Positions 51,851-63,150 of a DNA stretch of 64,000 nucleotides are shown in pieces. The notes under the pieces are model-generated. The model saw only the letters and a program-made list of their open reading frames with translations, ran no database searches and had not been told where the DNA came from. The position numbers were made by a program, and so were the translations under genes. The DNA comes from Budorcas taxicolor (Eukaryota > Chordata > Mammalia > Artiodactyla > Bovidae). Positions within the stretch are counted from its first letter, which is position 1. The number at the start of each line of letters is the position of its first letter. Location: assembly GCF_023091745.1 (NCBI RefSeq), contig NC_068912.1:103347567-103411566 (forward strand). The letters run 5' to 3'.

Positions 51851-52884
51851 GAGACACCTGCATGTCACATACCCAGCACAGTGTCTGGTCTCGAAGACCT
51901 AGGTCCTTGAGTGCAGGCCACTAGACTCTGGGTGAGAGCTTTTTCTTCCCCACCTCTTGGATTCTCTGTCCCAGACTTCACATTTTACCCACCTCCTTCC
52001 TAAACAGCTATTTCAGGAGCCAGCGGACCACCATGACACCTGAAGTTCTAACAGCACCTGCCATGTACGTGGGAGCCAGGACCCCCTGTGAGAGGAGGCC
52101 AGAAACACCCTATATGATCCAGGCTGAAGGGGGCTGGTCCGAGACACACGGACCACTTCCCCTACTGGCATCCCAGCCCTGACCTATCCACCCGGCCCGG
52201 CCTGCAGCCCTGGCCAGCTCTGTCCCGGGCTTTGTTCCTGAGTTTCCAAGGCCCCTCTTCCTGCCAAACAAAGCCCCCAGCCCCCGCCTGCCGCCCAACA
52301 GGCACCTGGGGCCTCCGGGCCTGGGAATCAAAGCCTGTTTTGCAAAGGAGGCCCTGTGTTTGGAGAAACACCCATCCCCTGCTGCCCAACCCTTCAAAGA
52401 GCTCACATTGTTCTGCGCTGAGAAGGCGCCTCCTGACGCGAGGGCAGGGCCGGGGCTGACGCGGGTGGACCTCTGATCTCAGGCCAGGCCCCCCACACCA
52501 CTCAGGGGGGACGCAGGGGCCAAGCCAGGGGCGGTCCGTCTCATGGCACTGTGCCCCCTCCAGTCTTCTGCCCACCTGAGCCCCCAGCCCTTGCTTCCCC
52601 ACCGAGGCCAAGACCCTTCCATCTCCCCAGACAGCAAGGTGGACTGAGAGGGCCATCAGGACAAGAACTGAGGTAGGCCTCCCAGGGGAGTGCCTGGGCG
52701 CGCGTGTCAGATGCCACATGAAAGATGCCCTCATTTCACAGATGGCAAGAGAGGCCAGAGATGAGACGGCACTGCATCTGGGGGCCCAGCTACAGCTGGA
52801 GGAGACTGGACTTCACTCCACACCCTCGGTAAGGAGGCCCAGGCCAAAACACAGACCTTCTGACCCAAAGCCAGGTGCTTTTTT
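51851..52884. other. GC-rich, repeat-free block
   Basis: About 1 kb of unique-looking DNA. A 190-codon minus frame (52162-52734) and a 98-codon minus frame overlap in different phases with no domain; treated as chance. Contains the TCF/LEF-like motif cluster. Confidence 0.4.
52230..52399. promoter_or_regulatory. Cluster of four WWCAAAG (TCF/LEF- or SOX-like) motifs
   Basis: CTTTGTT 52230-52236, AACAAAG 52267-52273, ATCAAAG 52327-52333 (the canonical TCF/LEF form) and TTCAAAG 52393-52399, within 170 bp of repeat-free DNA. Confidence 0.35.
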
Positions 52885-53130
52885 TTTTTAAAGAAATATT
52901 TCACATGTACTTTTTTTCCCCAACCAGCATTGTTTTTATTACAACTTAACTTCAGGTAGAAGTAAACTTTAGATAAATCCTCTTAACACAGATTGGGCCC
53001 AGGCGGCTTCCCGATCACTCACTCGGCCCTTGGAGGTGTTCTCCTGCACCTGCTTTCCTTCTCCTGACGTTGACACACAGCCCAGAGGTGGCCGTGGGGC
53101 CTCTTAGTGTCACCCCTGTTGTGCTGAGGT
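52885..53130 (-). pseudogene. Candidate retrocopied 3' end of an unknown mRNA
   Basis: On the minus strand AATAAA (near 52,940) is followed about 20 bases later by an A-run and then a second A-run (52,880-52,891), as at a polyadenylated 3' end. The upstream sequence (to about 53,130) is GC-rich with several alternative frames ending at stops. I do not recognise the parent gene. No TSD seen; it could also be a genuine 3' UTR. Confidence 0.25.
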
Positions 53131-53359
53131 CTCTCAAGACCAGAGAGGTTAAGTCATCTGCCTAAGGTCATCCAGGAAACCAGGAACAAGCCACAGCTCA
53201 GAAGCCCATTTCAGGGGCTTCTTCCATATTCCTTTTTCCTCCAACTGCACTTGTGAAGCTGTGGCATCCCATGTCCCATCGTCACAGTGTCCCCAGTACC
53301 CATGTTTGACTTTGCAGTCCTGGATACTCACTAAGATCAAGGGCACTACAGTCAGACAG
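53131..53359. other. Spacer with MIR scrap
   Basis: AGAGAGGTTAAGTCATCTGCCTAAGGTCATCC (in pieces) is MIR-like; the remainder is unassigned. Confidence 0.4.
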
Positions 53360-53560
53360 AAATGAGGTCCAGCCATGGCCCCATCGCTTAAGCAAACCAC
53401 TTGCTCATTCTGAGCCTCAGTTTCCTCCTCTGTCCAACAGAACAATGACAGCCCCACTCCTTAGAGGCTACTGCAGAGACGGGCAGCAGGTGGAACGTGT
53501 GAAAAGCCCCTAGCACATGATAAATAATAAACACTCAATAAGTGTTATTGTGATCATTAT
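53360..53560 (+). mobile_element. MIR SINE
   Basis: CCACTTGCTCATTCTGAGCC, TCAGTTTCCTCCTCTGTCC and AGCCCCTAGCACATGATAAA. Confidence 0.85.
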
Positions 53561-53999
53561 TATTCCTCCTACTTCCACTATTTGGAGTAGAGGGAAAAAA
53601 CGAGAGCCCAGGGAAAGGTGTGGCACTGTCTCTTTGTGTGAGCTCTTCCTGAAGCAAACAGCAGCAGCCCCTTCCTGCCCCCTTCCTGCTGGGCTAAAGG
53701 GAGAGGGAAGGGCCGGGCAGGGCAGGGGGTGGGGGTTGCAGAGACAGACTTCTGATCTCCAGCCTAGGATTCTTGCACTTCACCTACTCGCCCTTCTGGG
53801 CCCCCAAGTGTGATCTTCTGACAGTCAGGATATTGCTGTCCTGGTCATCTTCCTCCAGTGTCTAACAACCCGGGAGGTCACTTCCAGCCCCAGATTCCTG
53901 GAAAATTCCACAGGACTATTTGGAGGAGGTAGTCTGGCTGAGTAAAAACACCTTGAGCAAGCCACTTCCGAGACTTGCTTGAAAGGCTGGGAAGCACTG
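53561..53999. other. Unassigned stretch
   Basis: No gene or repeat recognised. Confidence 0.35.
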
Positions 54000-54364
54000 G
54001 AGGTTCCAGTCCCTGCCTTGTTATTTGCTCACTGTGTGAACTTGCGAAAGTCTCTCAACTTCTATGGGTCTCAAGTTCTCTTCCACCAAACAAGGACAAC
54101 AATATCCATGCAATAGTGTGATTTAGGATATTCTATGTGCCATATTTGCAGGACCCTAAATGAAGCGAGGGAACATAATCCAAAATTATGCAAAATGCCC
54201 ACTGTCGTATGTCGTATCTTAAAGATGTTAAATGGATTCTAGTTCATTTTGGAGCCAGAATTTAGATTATCCTGAAGTGTGTTAATAAGCAAGTCATTTC
54301 AGCTATTTGTGAGGTGATCCCTCATCTATCAGTTGGAGCTAAGCATTACTTCCTTGCTATATTA
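54000..54364 (+). mobile_element. MIR fragments
   Basis: GCTCACTGTGTGAACTTGCG and CAACTTCTATGGGTCTCAAG (54,000-54,130); GGAGCCAGAATTTAG, AAGCAAGTCATTTCAGC (54,240-54,330). Confidence 0.55.
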
Positions 54365-54515
54365 AGAATAATAGCTACCATTTGTTGATTATGTACTTCA
54401 TGCCAGGCATTCTTCATGCTTGGCACTTTTCATATATTAATCGTCTTCCTGACAAGTTCATAAAAATGTATTTTTGTCCCCATTTTACAGATGGGGAAAC
54501 TGAGGAGTGTCTGCT
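54365..54515 (+). mobile_element. MIR SINE
   Basis: ATAGCTACCATTTGTTGATT..CATGCCAGGCATTC..CCCATTTTACAGATGGGGAAAC (in pieces). Confidence 0.85.
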
Positions 54516-54781
54516 GGGTATCCTGAGGGCATCCTGTGGGCATCCTGGGGGCATCCACAGGCAGCCTGATGTCAGAGCAGCCCTGCTCTCTGCTACCATA
54601 CATACCATCTGTTGCTCAGCACCTGTGGGGCGCGTCAAAGAGGGGCTTGTGTGTAAAGTGACATGGCGTCCACCAATGCTATTGCCCTCTGGCTTTGCTA
54701 GAAACCAAATCAAATACTTGGGAGACAGAGCTAGAGATTCAGGTTGGAAAGGATTTTTTAATGTTTGCTTTTTAAATGATA
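54516..54781. other. Spacer with an 11-bp mini-tandem
   Basis: TATCCTGAGGG/CATCCTGTGGG/CATCCTGGGGG at 54,518-54,552, three 11-bp units. Otherwise unassigned. Confidence 0.5.
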
Positions 54782-54990
54782 GGGCTTCCCTGAAGGCTCG
54801 GCTGGTAAAGAATCCGCCTGCAATGCGGAAGACCTGGGTTCAATCCCTGGGTTGGGAAGATCCCCTGAAGGAGCACATGGCAATCCGCTCCAGTATTCTT
54901 GCCTGGAGAACCCCCACGGACAGAAGAGCCTGGCGGGCTACAGTCCATGGGGTCGCAAAGAGTCGGACACAACTGAGTGACTAAGCACCG
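54782..54990 (+). mobile_element. Bov-tA SINE, complete
   Basis: GGGCTTCCCTGAAGGCTCGG, GACCTGGGTTCAATCCC, GAGTCGGACACAACTGAG. Confidence 0.92.
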
Positions 54991-54999
54991 TACTGCACA

Positions 55000-55380
55000 T
55001 GGAATATTCACACAATGCAACATCACACAAATAGTAAATCCAAAGATTTCTCACAAGAATCCACAATGACATGGAGAGACATCCACAACATTCCAAGGTG
55101 GAAAGAAAAATAAAGCCAGTTCTCAAAATATGAAATTCCCACAACAACTGATATTGGAATGCGATTGCTTAGAAGAATGCCTGGAAGGCTCTATACAGTT
55201 ATTAACACCAGTAGGTATGGCTGGACAGTAGGATTGCATGGGGTTATCATTTTTTCCTTTTTGATCAGTTGTGTTTTCTAATTTTTTTTTCTAGAAGCAA
55301 CAGGCCTTTCTTTTGTAATTTAAAAATAATCACAAATTCAAAATGAATAGTGACTTAGACTTACTAGTTAAAAAAAAAAA
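55000..55380 (+). mobile_element. Old L1 3' end
   Basis: GGAATATTCACACAATGCAAC, ATGACATGGAGAGACATCC, TGGAATGCGATTGCTTAG..GGATTGCATGGGG (in pieces): degraded old L1. Confidence 0.5.
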
Positions 55381-55769
55381 GACTGAGTTTTATTCTGTCA
55401 CATTCATTTATTCATTCAATAAATATTCACTTACATACTAGGTGCTTCTGTTCAGCAGCAAGTTCAATCAGTCCAGAACATCATTAGGAAGGGGAAGATG
55501 GTGGGAGGCTCCAGGTAATGGGCCTCAGAAGACAGGTGGGGACCAGCCTCATGCTATAAAGGACACGAGGCCTTCCTTGTGACGGCCCAGCAAACCTGCA
55601 CTTCTTCCTCCACGGTTACGTACCTCCATGTCTACCAAGGGAATCAGACCTCCCTCCTGAATGACTCGTTGAGAGGGAGACACGGGAGCTCATACCACAT
55701 GGGAAAGGACCAAGAACAAACCTCTGTTGAGGATCTGTCACCATGCTGGGGGCTTCCAAGCCACCCAGT
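55381..55769. other. Unassigned; starts with an old ATTCA-rich repeat scrap
   Basis: CATTCATTTATTCATTCAATAAATATTC (in pieces) resembles the end of L2/MIR-class repeats. The rest is unassigned. Confidence 0.4.
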
Positions 55770-56162
55770 GAGTCCTCCCAATTACCTTGCATCTCCATTT
55801 TGGCAGATGAGGACAGAGAGGCTCAGAGAAGTAAAGTTGCTTATCCAAGGAGACCAGCCTGTCAGAGAATGAGCTGGGATTTGAAGCCAGCTCCTACCCA
55901 CTGAGATGCCATCACCCTTCTACTTCAGGACCCGCAGCCTCCCCCCACCTCCTTCACCATCATCAGCATTCTGGACACCAAGTTCTGGCACCCTGCTAAG
56001 GGTATTGTCTCAGATATCAGTGATCTCATTTACTCTTCCTCTGAGGCAGAGGCAGGAGGTAGATGATGTATTTACCAATGAGGAATCCCAGGCTCAGACA
56101 GGTCACTACCTGCCCCATCACATAGCACTGGAGTAGTGGAGCTGAGATTTGGAATCTGTGCC
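55770..56162 (+). mobile_element. Two MIR fragments
   Basis: 55,770-55,895: CAGATGAGGACAGAGAGGCTC..GAGCTGGGATTTGAAGCC. 55,975-56,162: CCCTGCTAAGGGTATTG..GAGCTGAGATTTGGAATC. Confidence 0.75.
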
Positions 56163-56248
56163 TAGAAAATTCTACGAACAGAGGAGCCTGGCAGGTTAGA
56201 GTCCATGGGGTCCCAAAGAGTCAGACACGACTGAACACGCACGCATGC
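56163..56248 (+). mobile_element. Bov SINE/BovB 3'-end fragment
   Basis: AGAGGAGCCTGGCAGGTTAG, CCATGGGGTCCCAAAGAGTC, GACACGACTGAACACGC. Confidence 0.85.
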
Positions 56249-56507
56249 AGGCCTGCTGGGCTCCAGAGCTCTGGCCTTAAACACCTGCACGCCCCACTCT
56301 CCTCCTATCCTAGGTTAGACTCCTGTGAACAGTGTGGAACACCTTGGGGGTAGCACTAGTGAACATAAACAAATGCCAGCTCTTCTTTTCTTTCTTCTTG
56401 CTTTTAAACATTCGGGAAGTGTATAAATGGAAGGGAAAAGCAGGTAGAGGAGTACTGAAAGAGGGAAGACGTAAGAGAAATGTTTGACAATTTGGCACGC
56501 TGTAAAA
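56249..56507. other. Unassigned spacer
   Basis: No feature recognised. Confidence 0.35.
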
Positions 56508-59500
56508 ACCAGCTGAGCTATTGAAAATCCTGAAAGATAATGCCGTTAAAGTGCTGCACTTAATATGTCAGCAAATTTGGGAAACTCAGCAGTGACTGGA
56601 AAAGGTCAGTTTTCATTCCAATCCCAAAGAAGTTCAGTTCAGTTCAGTTTAGTGGCTCAGTCGTGTCCAACTCTTTGCAACCCCATGAATAGCAGCACGC
56701 CAGGCCTCCCTGTCCATCACCAACTCCCAGAGTTCACTCAGACTCACATCCATCTAGTCGGTGATGCCATCCAGCCATCTCATCCTGGGTCGTCCCGTTC
56801 TCCTCCTGCCCCCAATCCCTCCCAGCATCAGTCTTTTCCAATGAGTCAACTCTTCGCATGAGGTGGCCAAAGTATTGGAGTTTCAGCTTTAGCATCATTT
56901 CTTCCAAAGAACACCTAGGACTGATCTCCTTCAGAATGGACTGGTTGGATCTCCTTGCAGTCCAAGGGGCTCTCAAGAGTCTTCTGCAACATCACAGTTC
57001 AAAAGTATCAATTCTTCAGCGCTCAGCTTTCTTCACAGTCCAACTCTCATATCCATACATGACTACTGGAAAAACCATAACCTTGACTAGGCGGACCTTT
57101 GTTGGCAAAGTAATGTCTCTACTTTTCAATATGCTCTCTAGGTTGGTCACAACTTTCCTTCCAAGGGGTAAGCATCTTTTAATTTCATGGCTGCAATCAC
57201 CATCTGCAGTGATTTTGGAGCCCCCCAAAATAAAGTCTGACACTGTTTCCACTGTTTCCCCATCTATTTCCAATGAAGTGATGGGACCAGATGCCATGAT
57301 CTTGGTTTTCTGAATGTTGAGCTTTAAGCCAACTTTTTCACTCGCCTCTTTCACTTTTATCAAGAGGCCTTTTAGTTCCTCTTCACTTTCTGCTATAAGG
57401 GTGGTGTCATCTGCATATCTGAGGTTACTGATATTTCTCCCGGCGATCTTGATTCCAGCTTGTGCTTCTTCCAGCCCAGCGTTTCTCATGATGTACTCTG
57501 CATATAAGTTAAATAAGCAGGGTGACAATATACAGCCTTGATGTACTCCTTTTCCTATTTGGAACCAGTCTGTTGTTCCATGTCCAGTTCTAACTGTTGC
57601 TTCCTGACCTGCATACAGGTTTCTCAAAAGGCAGGTCAGGTGGTCTGGTATTCCCATCTCAAAATTTTCCACAGTTTATTGTGATCCACACAGTCAAAGG
57701 CTTTGGCATAGTCAATAAAGCAGAAATAGATGTTTTTCTGGAACTCTCCTGCTTTTTCGATGATCCAGCAGATGTTGGCAATTTGATCTCTGGTTCCTCT
57801 GCCTTTTCTGAAACCAGCTTGAATATCTGGAAGTTCATGGTTCACGTATTGCTGAAGCCTGGCTTGGAGAATTTTGAGCATTACTTTAATAGCATGTGAA
57901 ATGAGTGCAATTGTGCAGTAGTTTGAGCATTCTTTGGCATTGCCTTTCTTTGGAATTGGAATGAAAACTGACCTTTTCCAGTCCTGTGGCCACTGCTGAG
58001 TTTTCCAAACTTGCTGGCATATTGAGTGCAGCACTTTCACAGCATCATCTTTCAGGATTTGAAATAGCTCCACTGGAATGCCATCACCTCCACTAGCTTT
58101 GTTCGTAGTGATGCTTTCTAAGGCCCACTTGACTTCACATTCCAGGATGTCTGGCTCTAGGTGAGTGATCACACCATTGTGATTATCTGGGTCGTGAAGA
58201 TCTTTTTTGTACAGTTCTTCTGTGTATTCTTGCCACCTCTTCTTAATATCTTCTGCTTCTGTTAGGTCCATATGATTTCTGTCCTTTATTGATCCATCTT
58301 TGCATGAAATGTTCCCTTGGTGTCTCTAATTTTCTTGAAGAGATCTCTAGTCTTTCCCATTCTGTTGTTTTCCTCTATTTCTTTGCACTGATGGCTGAAG
58401 AAGGCTTTCTTATCTCTTCTTGCTATTGTTTGGAACTCTGCATTCAGATGCTTATATCTTTCCTTTTCTCCTTTGCGTTTCACTGCTCTTCTTTTCACAG
58501 CTATTTGCAAGAGAATATTCTACACATGGACATCACCAGATAGTCAACACTGAAATCAGATTGATTATGTTCTTTGCAGCCAAAGATGGAGAAGCTCTAT
58601 ACAGTCAGCAAAAACAAGACTGGAAGCCGACTGTGGCTCAGATCATGAACTCCTTATTGCCAAATTCAGACTTAAATTGAAGAAAGCAGGGGAAACCATT
58701 AGACCATTCAGGTATGACCTAAATCAAATTCCTTATGATTATACAGTGGAAGTGAGAAATAGATTTAAGGGACTAGATCTGATAGATAGAGTGCCTGATG
58801 AACTACGGAATGAGGTTCGTGACATTGTACAGGAGACAGGGATCAAGACCATCCCCATGGAAAAGAAATCCCAAAGAAGGGCAATGCCAAAGAATGCCCA
58901 AACTACCATCAGTTGTGCTCATTTCACACGCTGGCAAGATTATGCTCAAAATCCTTCAAGCTAGGCTTTAGTAGTATATGAACTGAGAACTTCCAGATGT
59001 ACAAGCAGGATTTAGAAAAGGCAGAGAAAAAAGAGGTCAAATTGCCAACATTCAATAGATCATAGAGAAAACAAGAGAATTCCAGAAAGACATCAATTTT
59101 GCTTCATTGATTATGCTAAAGCCTTTGAATGTGTGGATCAAACAAACTGTGGAAAATTCTTGAAGAGATGGGAATATCAGACCACTTTACCTGTCTCCTA
59201 AAAAATCTGTATGCAGGTCAGGAAGCAACAGTTAGAACCAGATATGGAACAATGGACAGGTTCAAAATGAGAACGGAATACAGTAAGGCTGTGCTTTGTC
59301 ACCCTGCTTATTCCTCTTCTATGCAGAGTACATCATGTGTAATGTCAACCTGGAGGAAAAACAAGCTGAAATCAAGATTGCCAGGAGAAGTATCAACAAC
59401 CTCAGATATGCAGATGACACCACTCTAATAGCAGAAAGTGTAGAAGAACTAAAGAACTTCTTGATGAGGGTGAAAGAAGACAGTGAAAAAGCTGGTTTGA

Positions 59501-60178
59501 AACTCAACATTAAAAAAATAAGATTATGGCATCCAGTCCCATCACTTCATGCAAATAAAAGAAGAAAAAGTGGAAGCAGTGATGGATTTTAATTTGAGGG
59601 GCTCCAAAATCACTGCAGACAGTGACTGCAGCCATAAAATTAAAAGATGCTTGCTCCTTGCAAGGAAAGCTATGACAAACCTAGACAGCATACTAAAAAG
59701 CAGAGACATCACTTTGCCAAGAAAGGTCCATATAGTCAAAGCTATGGTTTTTCCAGTAGTCATTTACAGATGTGAGAGTTGGTCCATAAAGAAGGCTGAG
59801 TGCTGAAGAATTGCTTTCAAATTGTGGTGCTGGAGAAGACTCTTGAGAGTCCTTTGGACTGAAAGGAGATCAAACCAGTCAATCCTAAAGGAAATCAACC
59901 ATAAATATTCATTGGAAGGACTGATGCTGAAGATGAAGCTCGAACACTTTGGCCATGTGATGTGAAAAGCTGACTCATTAGAAAATCTTTCCCTGATGCT
60001 GGGAAAGATTGAAGGCAAAAGAAGAAGGGGGCAGCAGAGGATAAGATGGTTAGATAACATCAGCAACTCAATAGTCATGAATTTGAGCAAACTCCCAGAG
60101 GTCATGGAGAACAGAGGAGTCTAGCTTGCTGCAGTCTTTAGGGTCCCAAAGAGTCAGACACAACTTAGCAACTGAACA
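56508..60178 (+). mobile_element. Host BovB in sense orientation, split by another BovB
   Basis: Pieces 56508-56632 and 58880-60178 join into one 5'-truncated BovB (about 1.4 kb): GAGCTATTGAAAATCCTG...CCAATCCCAAAGAAG | GGCAATGCCAAAGAATG ... AACAAAAACAACAA tail. RT motif YADD is at 59407-59418. Frameshifts and stops throughout. The gap is filled by an inverted-structure BovB that duplicated AATCCCAAAGAAG. Confidence 0.88.
56633..58866 (-). mobile_element. BovB with 5' inversion (twin priming), 13-bp TSD; most intact RT in window
   Basis: 56633-58511 is antisense BovB from the 3' end to just upstream of RT. 58512-58866 is the adjoining 5' part in sense orientation (GACATCACCAGATAGTCAAC ... CCATCCCCATGGAAAAG). 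TSD AATCCCAAAGAAG exact at 56620-56632 and 58867-58879. Minus-strand frames 57636-58271 and 57016-57672 overlap in different phases, so one frameshift splits an otherwise nearly continuous RT. Visible motifs: QAGFRKGRGTRDQIA, FCFIDYAKAFDCVD (motif A), GCILSPCLFN (B), YADD at 57406-57417 (C), GLKLNIQKTK (D). The endonuclease domain is absent apart from its C-terminal end in the inverted part. Not autonomous. Confidence 0.92.
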
Positions 60179-60723
60179 AAAACAACAAGAACCAACACCT
60201 CATTCTTCAATAGAAACAAAGTTTCAGTTTCTGAAAAAGGAGCGTGGAAGCATGGTAGGGAAAGAGAAGGGACAAAAGGCTTGAAAACAAGTTCTTGGAA
60301 GTATAGTTAAAGGAACTGGAAATGCTTGACCTGGAGAAAAGTAGTTTTGAACATTCAACTAGAAAACATGTGAAAAGCTTCTCCTCTGGGGCAAGCAGTG
60401 TACAAGGTGCTGAGGGCAAGCAAAAAAAAAAAAAGGACAGATATGGCCTCTGTCCCCATGGAAACCTGAAATGGTTGGGATGGTTGAGGCCTCTGCCTGC
60501 AGATATCTGAAGCGGTACTGGGGAAAAGTGAGTGGCCTTGTTCTGTGAGGGGCCCACGGACAGAGCTGGGATTGTTCTGTGGATGCCTTGGTGGGTAGAT
60601 TTCCTCCCTGAAGATGCAGGAACTTACCCACAGGCAGATGGATGGCTGCCTCAGGGGACAGAAAGCTCGCCATCACAACGGGAAAGGAGGTGTGAGCACT
60701 TTGAAAGGATACAGAAGAGGGGC
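60179..60723. other. Unassigned stretch
   Basis: Unique-looking with an A-run at 60,421-60,434 and overlapping chance frames on both strands. No gene called. Confidence 0.35.
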
Positions 60724-61125
60724 TGTATCTGTCTGCCCAAGTTGCCACCGCAAAACGCCACCAAGTGGCTTAAACAGTAGACATTTATTCAGCACAGCTC
60801 TGGAGGCTGAGAAGTCCAAGATCAATGTGCCAACCAGTTTGGTTTCTGGTGAGCCCTCTTTTCCTGACTTGCAAAGGGTGACCTTCTCACTGTGTTCTCA
60901 GATGGCCTGTCCTCAGTGCATGTGTATGGAGAGAGACAGAACTCTCACTATTGTGTCTCCTCCCACAAGGGCACTAATTCCATCAGAAGGGCCCCACCCT
61001 CATAATCTCATCTAACTCTAATGACCTCCCAAGGGCCTCATCTTCAAATGCCTTCACCTTGGGGGTTAGGGCTTCAACATATGAATTTGGGGTAGGGGGG
61101 AAACATAAACATTCAACCCAGAACA
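60724..61125 (-). mobile_element. MaLR (MLT1-like) LTR
   Basis: TGTATCTGTCTGCCCAAG ... ATTCAACCCAGAACA, 402 bp, reversed. Landmarks CACAGCTCTGGAGGCTGAG, CTCTAATGACCTCCC, TATGAATTTGGGG. Flanks GGGGC (60719-60723) and GGGCC (61126-61130), a 4/5 TSD. Confidence 0.8.
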
Positions 61126-61354
61126 GGGCCTCAGCATGAGCAGGGCAGCTGGACTACTCATTGCCGAGTCCTTCTATACTTAGCGCTCTGCTTCTGTACA
61201 AGCTGAGGGCACGTGGACCCTGTGCTGAGGGCCAGCTGTGACTTAGGCAGCTGAACCTGGGCAGGGTGAGGAGTTGGGAACCAGATAGAATGCCTGGGTG
61301 GTACACACATCAGCCCCCTCTGCTCTGGGAGTAGAGATGCAAAGATGAGCAAAA

Positions 61355-61545
61355 CCTCTACTTGTGGTGACTCAGTTCTGGGCAAGGCACTTGCCCTCTT
61401 GTAGTCTTAACTTCTTCATCTGATAAAGAGGGTGTGATAGTACCACACACCCAAAAAACTATTGTGAAATGGGGATGAAGTATGCAAATGTGTGGTCCAG
61501 CCCAGCACAGAGCGCGGTGCATAAGCAGTCGGTAGATGTGAGCTG
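61355..61545 (+). mobile_element. MIR SINE
   Basis: GTTCTGGGCAAGGCACTTGC, TTAACTTCTTCATCTGATAA, AGTCGGTAGATGTGAGCTG. Confidence 0.75.
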
Positions 61546-62169
61546 CCATTTATGATTGTTAACAAGAACAAGTGCCTGCCAGGGGGTTTCAACCAGAGTG
61601 GGGAACAAACAGGAATACAGATGAGGAGATTATTGTGTATGTGGGGGGGGGCGGGGTCTCTTTACTTCAGGTGTTTAATTCTCACAAGTATTGCTCCTGG
61701 AGTAGGAATCAGGAAATACTTCTTAGTGGAAGGGACAATGGGAGCTGAAACATGAAGAAAGATTGAAAGAAGTTGAGGGGTTTGGGGCCAGGATATTTTG
61801 AATCAAAGGATGAAAAAAAGAAGACAGGCTGCTGGGCTAACTGGAGAAAGAAAATGGCTCAGGTGACCACATACATGTATTCACTCGTTCACCTGCTATA
61901 TCATTCACCACTTCCAACAGCCCCACCTGCCACAACCATAATAGTTTCAGCTCTAAAAGATCACCACTCAAGCATCCCACCACCTGATCACAACCTCCAG
62001 TCTTCCACTACATGATGTACTACATAGGTCCCCTCCACCTGCTCATCACTGGCTTCTCTAGCCACTGGCGCCCTATTTTCTTTCAGCCCATCACCCTCTT
62101 CTTCCTCATGTCTTTCTTCTTCTCTTCCTCCTAGCCCCTCACAAGCACTTTTCTACTGCTTTAATATTT
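61546..62169. other. Unassigned stretch
   Basis: G-run GGGGGGGGCGGGG near 61,643. No gene or repeat recognised. Confidence 0.35.
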
Positions 62170-62665
62170 TGACTTTGTTGTTTTATTCTATTTTTAGATT
62201 ACTCACATAAGTGATACTGTGGAATAATTGTCTTTTCCTGACATTTCATTTAACATGATGACCTCAAAGACCATCCATTGCCATCACAAATGGCAGGATT
62301 TCCTTCTTTTTCATGGCTGAGTCATATTCCTCTGTATATATACAACATTTTCTTTATCCATTCATCCACTGACAGGCACTTACCCTGTTTCCATATCTTG
62401 GTTATTGTGAATACTGATGCGCAAACATAGGAGTGAAGATATCTCTAAGATCTTGGTTTTGTTTCCTTTGGATATACACCCAGCAATAAGAGAGCTGGAT
62501 CATATGGCCGATCTATTCTTAATTTTTTGAGGAACCTCCACACTATTCTCCATAGTGGCTATGCCAATTTACATTTCCATCAAGAGTGGACAAGTGTTCC
62601 CTTTTCTCCACTTCCTTACCAACATGTGTTATCTTTTATCTATTTGATCATAAATTCTTGTAGAT
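62170..62665 (-). mobile_element. Old L1 ORF2 end / 3' UTR
   Basis: Antisense: TTTCATGGCTGAGTCATATTCC, TATCCATTCATCCACTGAC, TTCCTTTGGATATACACCCAGC, CATAGTGGCTATGCCAATTTAC (in pieces) in canonical order. Confidence 0.85.
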
Positions 62666-63030
62666 GTGAGTCATGTCCTTTATTACAGCTCAGATGGTGA
62701 TCCAGCATTTTAGTAACAGCTTATTGTTGCTACGAATTCTCTTGCCCATTGGTCTTGAGATCTCACTGGTTGAGCAAACCTCTCCCTTCTGTTCCTGTGG
62801 TTTCCTTCCTGTACCTAGCAGCCAAACACTGTTGAGAACAGCATACCACAGGGCAGAGGGCTTCCCCTAACTCTAGGTGCTCACTTCAAATGGGCCTTGG
62901 ACACTGCCCATAACCATCCACCCTCCCGTGGCCACTTCATGCTTTCATCATGCTCCTCAAACCTGCTTCCTCATTCTCAGCCATGACCCCACCTTCTCCC
63001 TTACAGAGAAAGAAAATACCGTCCCTTATC

Positions 63031-63032
<2 letters not shown>
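62666..63032. other. Unassigned stretch
   Basis: No gene or repeat recognised. Confidence 0.35.

Positions 63033-63076
<44 letters not shown>
63033..63076. repeat. (CA)n microsatellite, 44 bp
   Basis: Uninterrupted CA units; likely polymorphic. Confidence 0.97.
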
Positions 63077-63077
<1 letters not shown>

Positions 63078-63150
63078 CCCCACACCCATCCTCTTCCCTT
63101 TCCCCTTCTATTTCAACACAGGAACTAGTATTCTCACCTAAGGCCAGTTC

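Noticed and set aside
52162..52734. 190-codon minus frame
   Set aside because: GC-rich chance opening overlapping another minus frame in a different phase; no recognised domain.
54382..54984. 200-codon plus frame
   Set aside because: Runs from a MIR through spacer into a Bov-tA SINE; its C-terminal part is the translation of the SINE.
57016..58271. BovB RT frames as a functional reverse transcriptase gene
   Set aside because: RT motifs are visible, but a frameshift splits the domain and the element is truncated and inverted at its 5' end, so it has no intact endonuclease or promoter.
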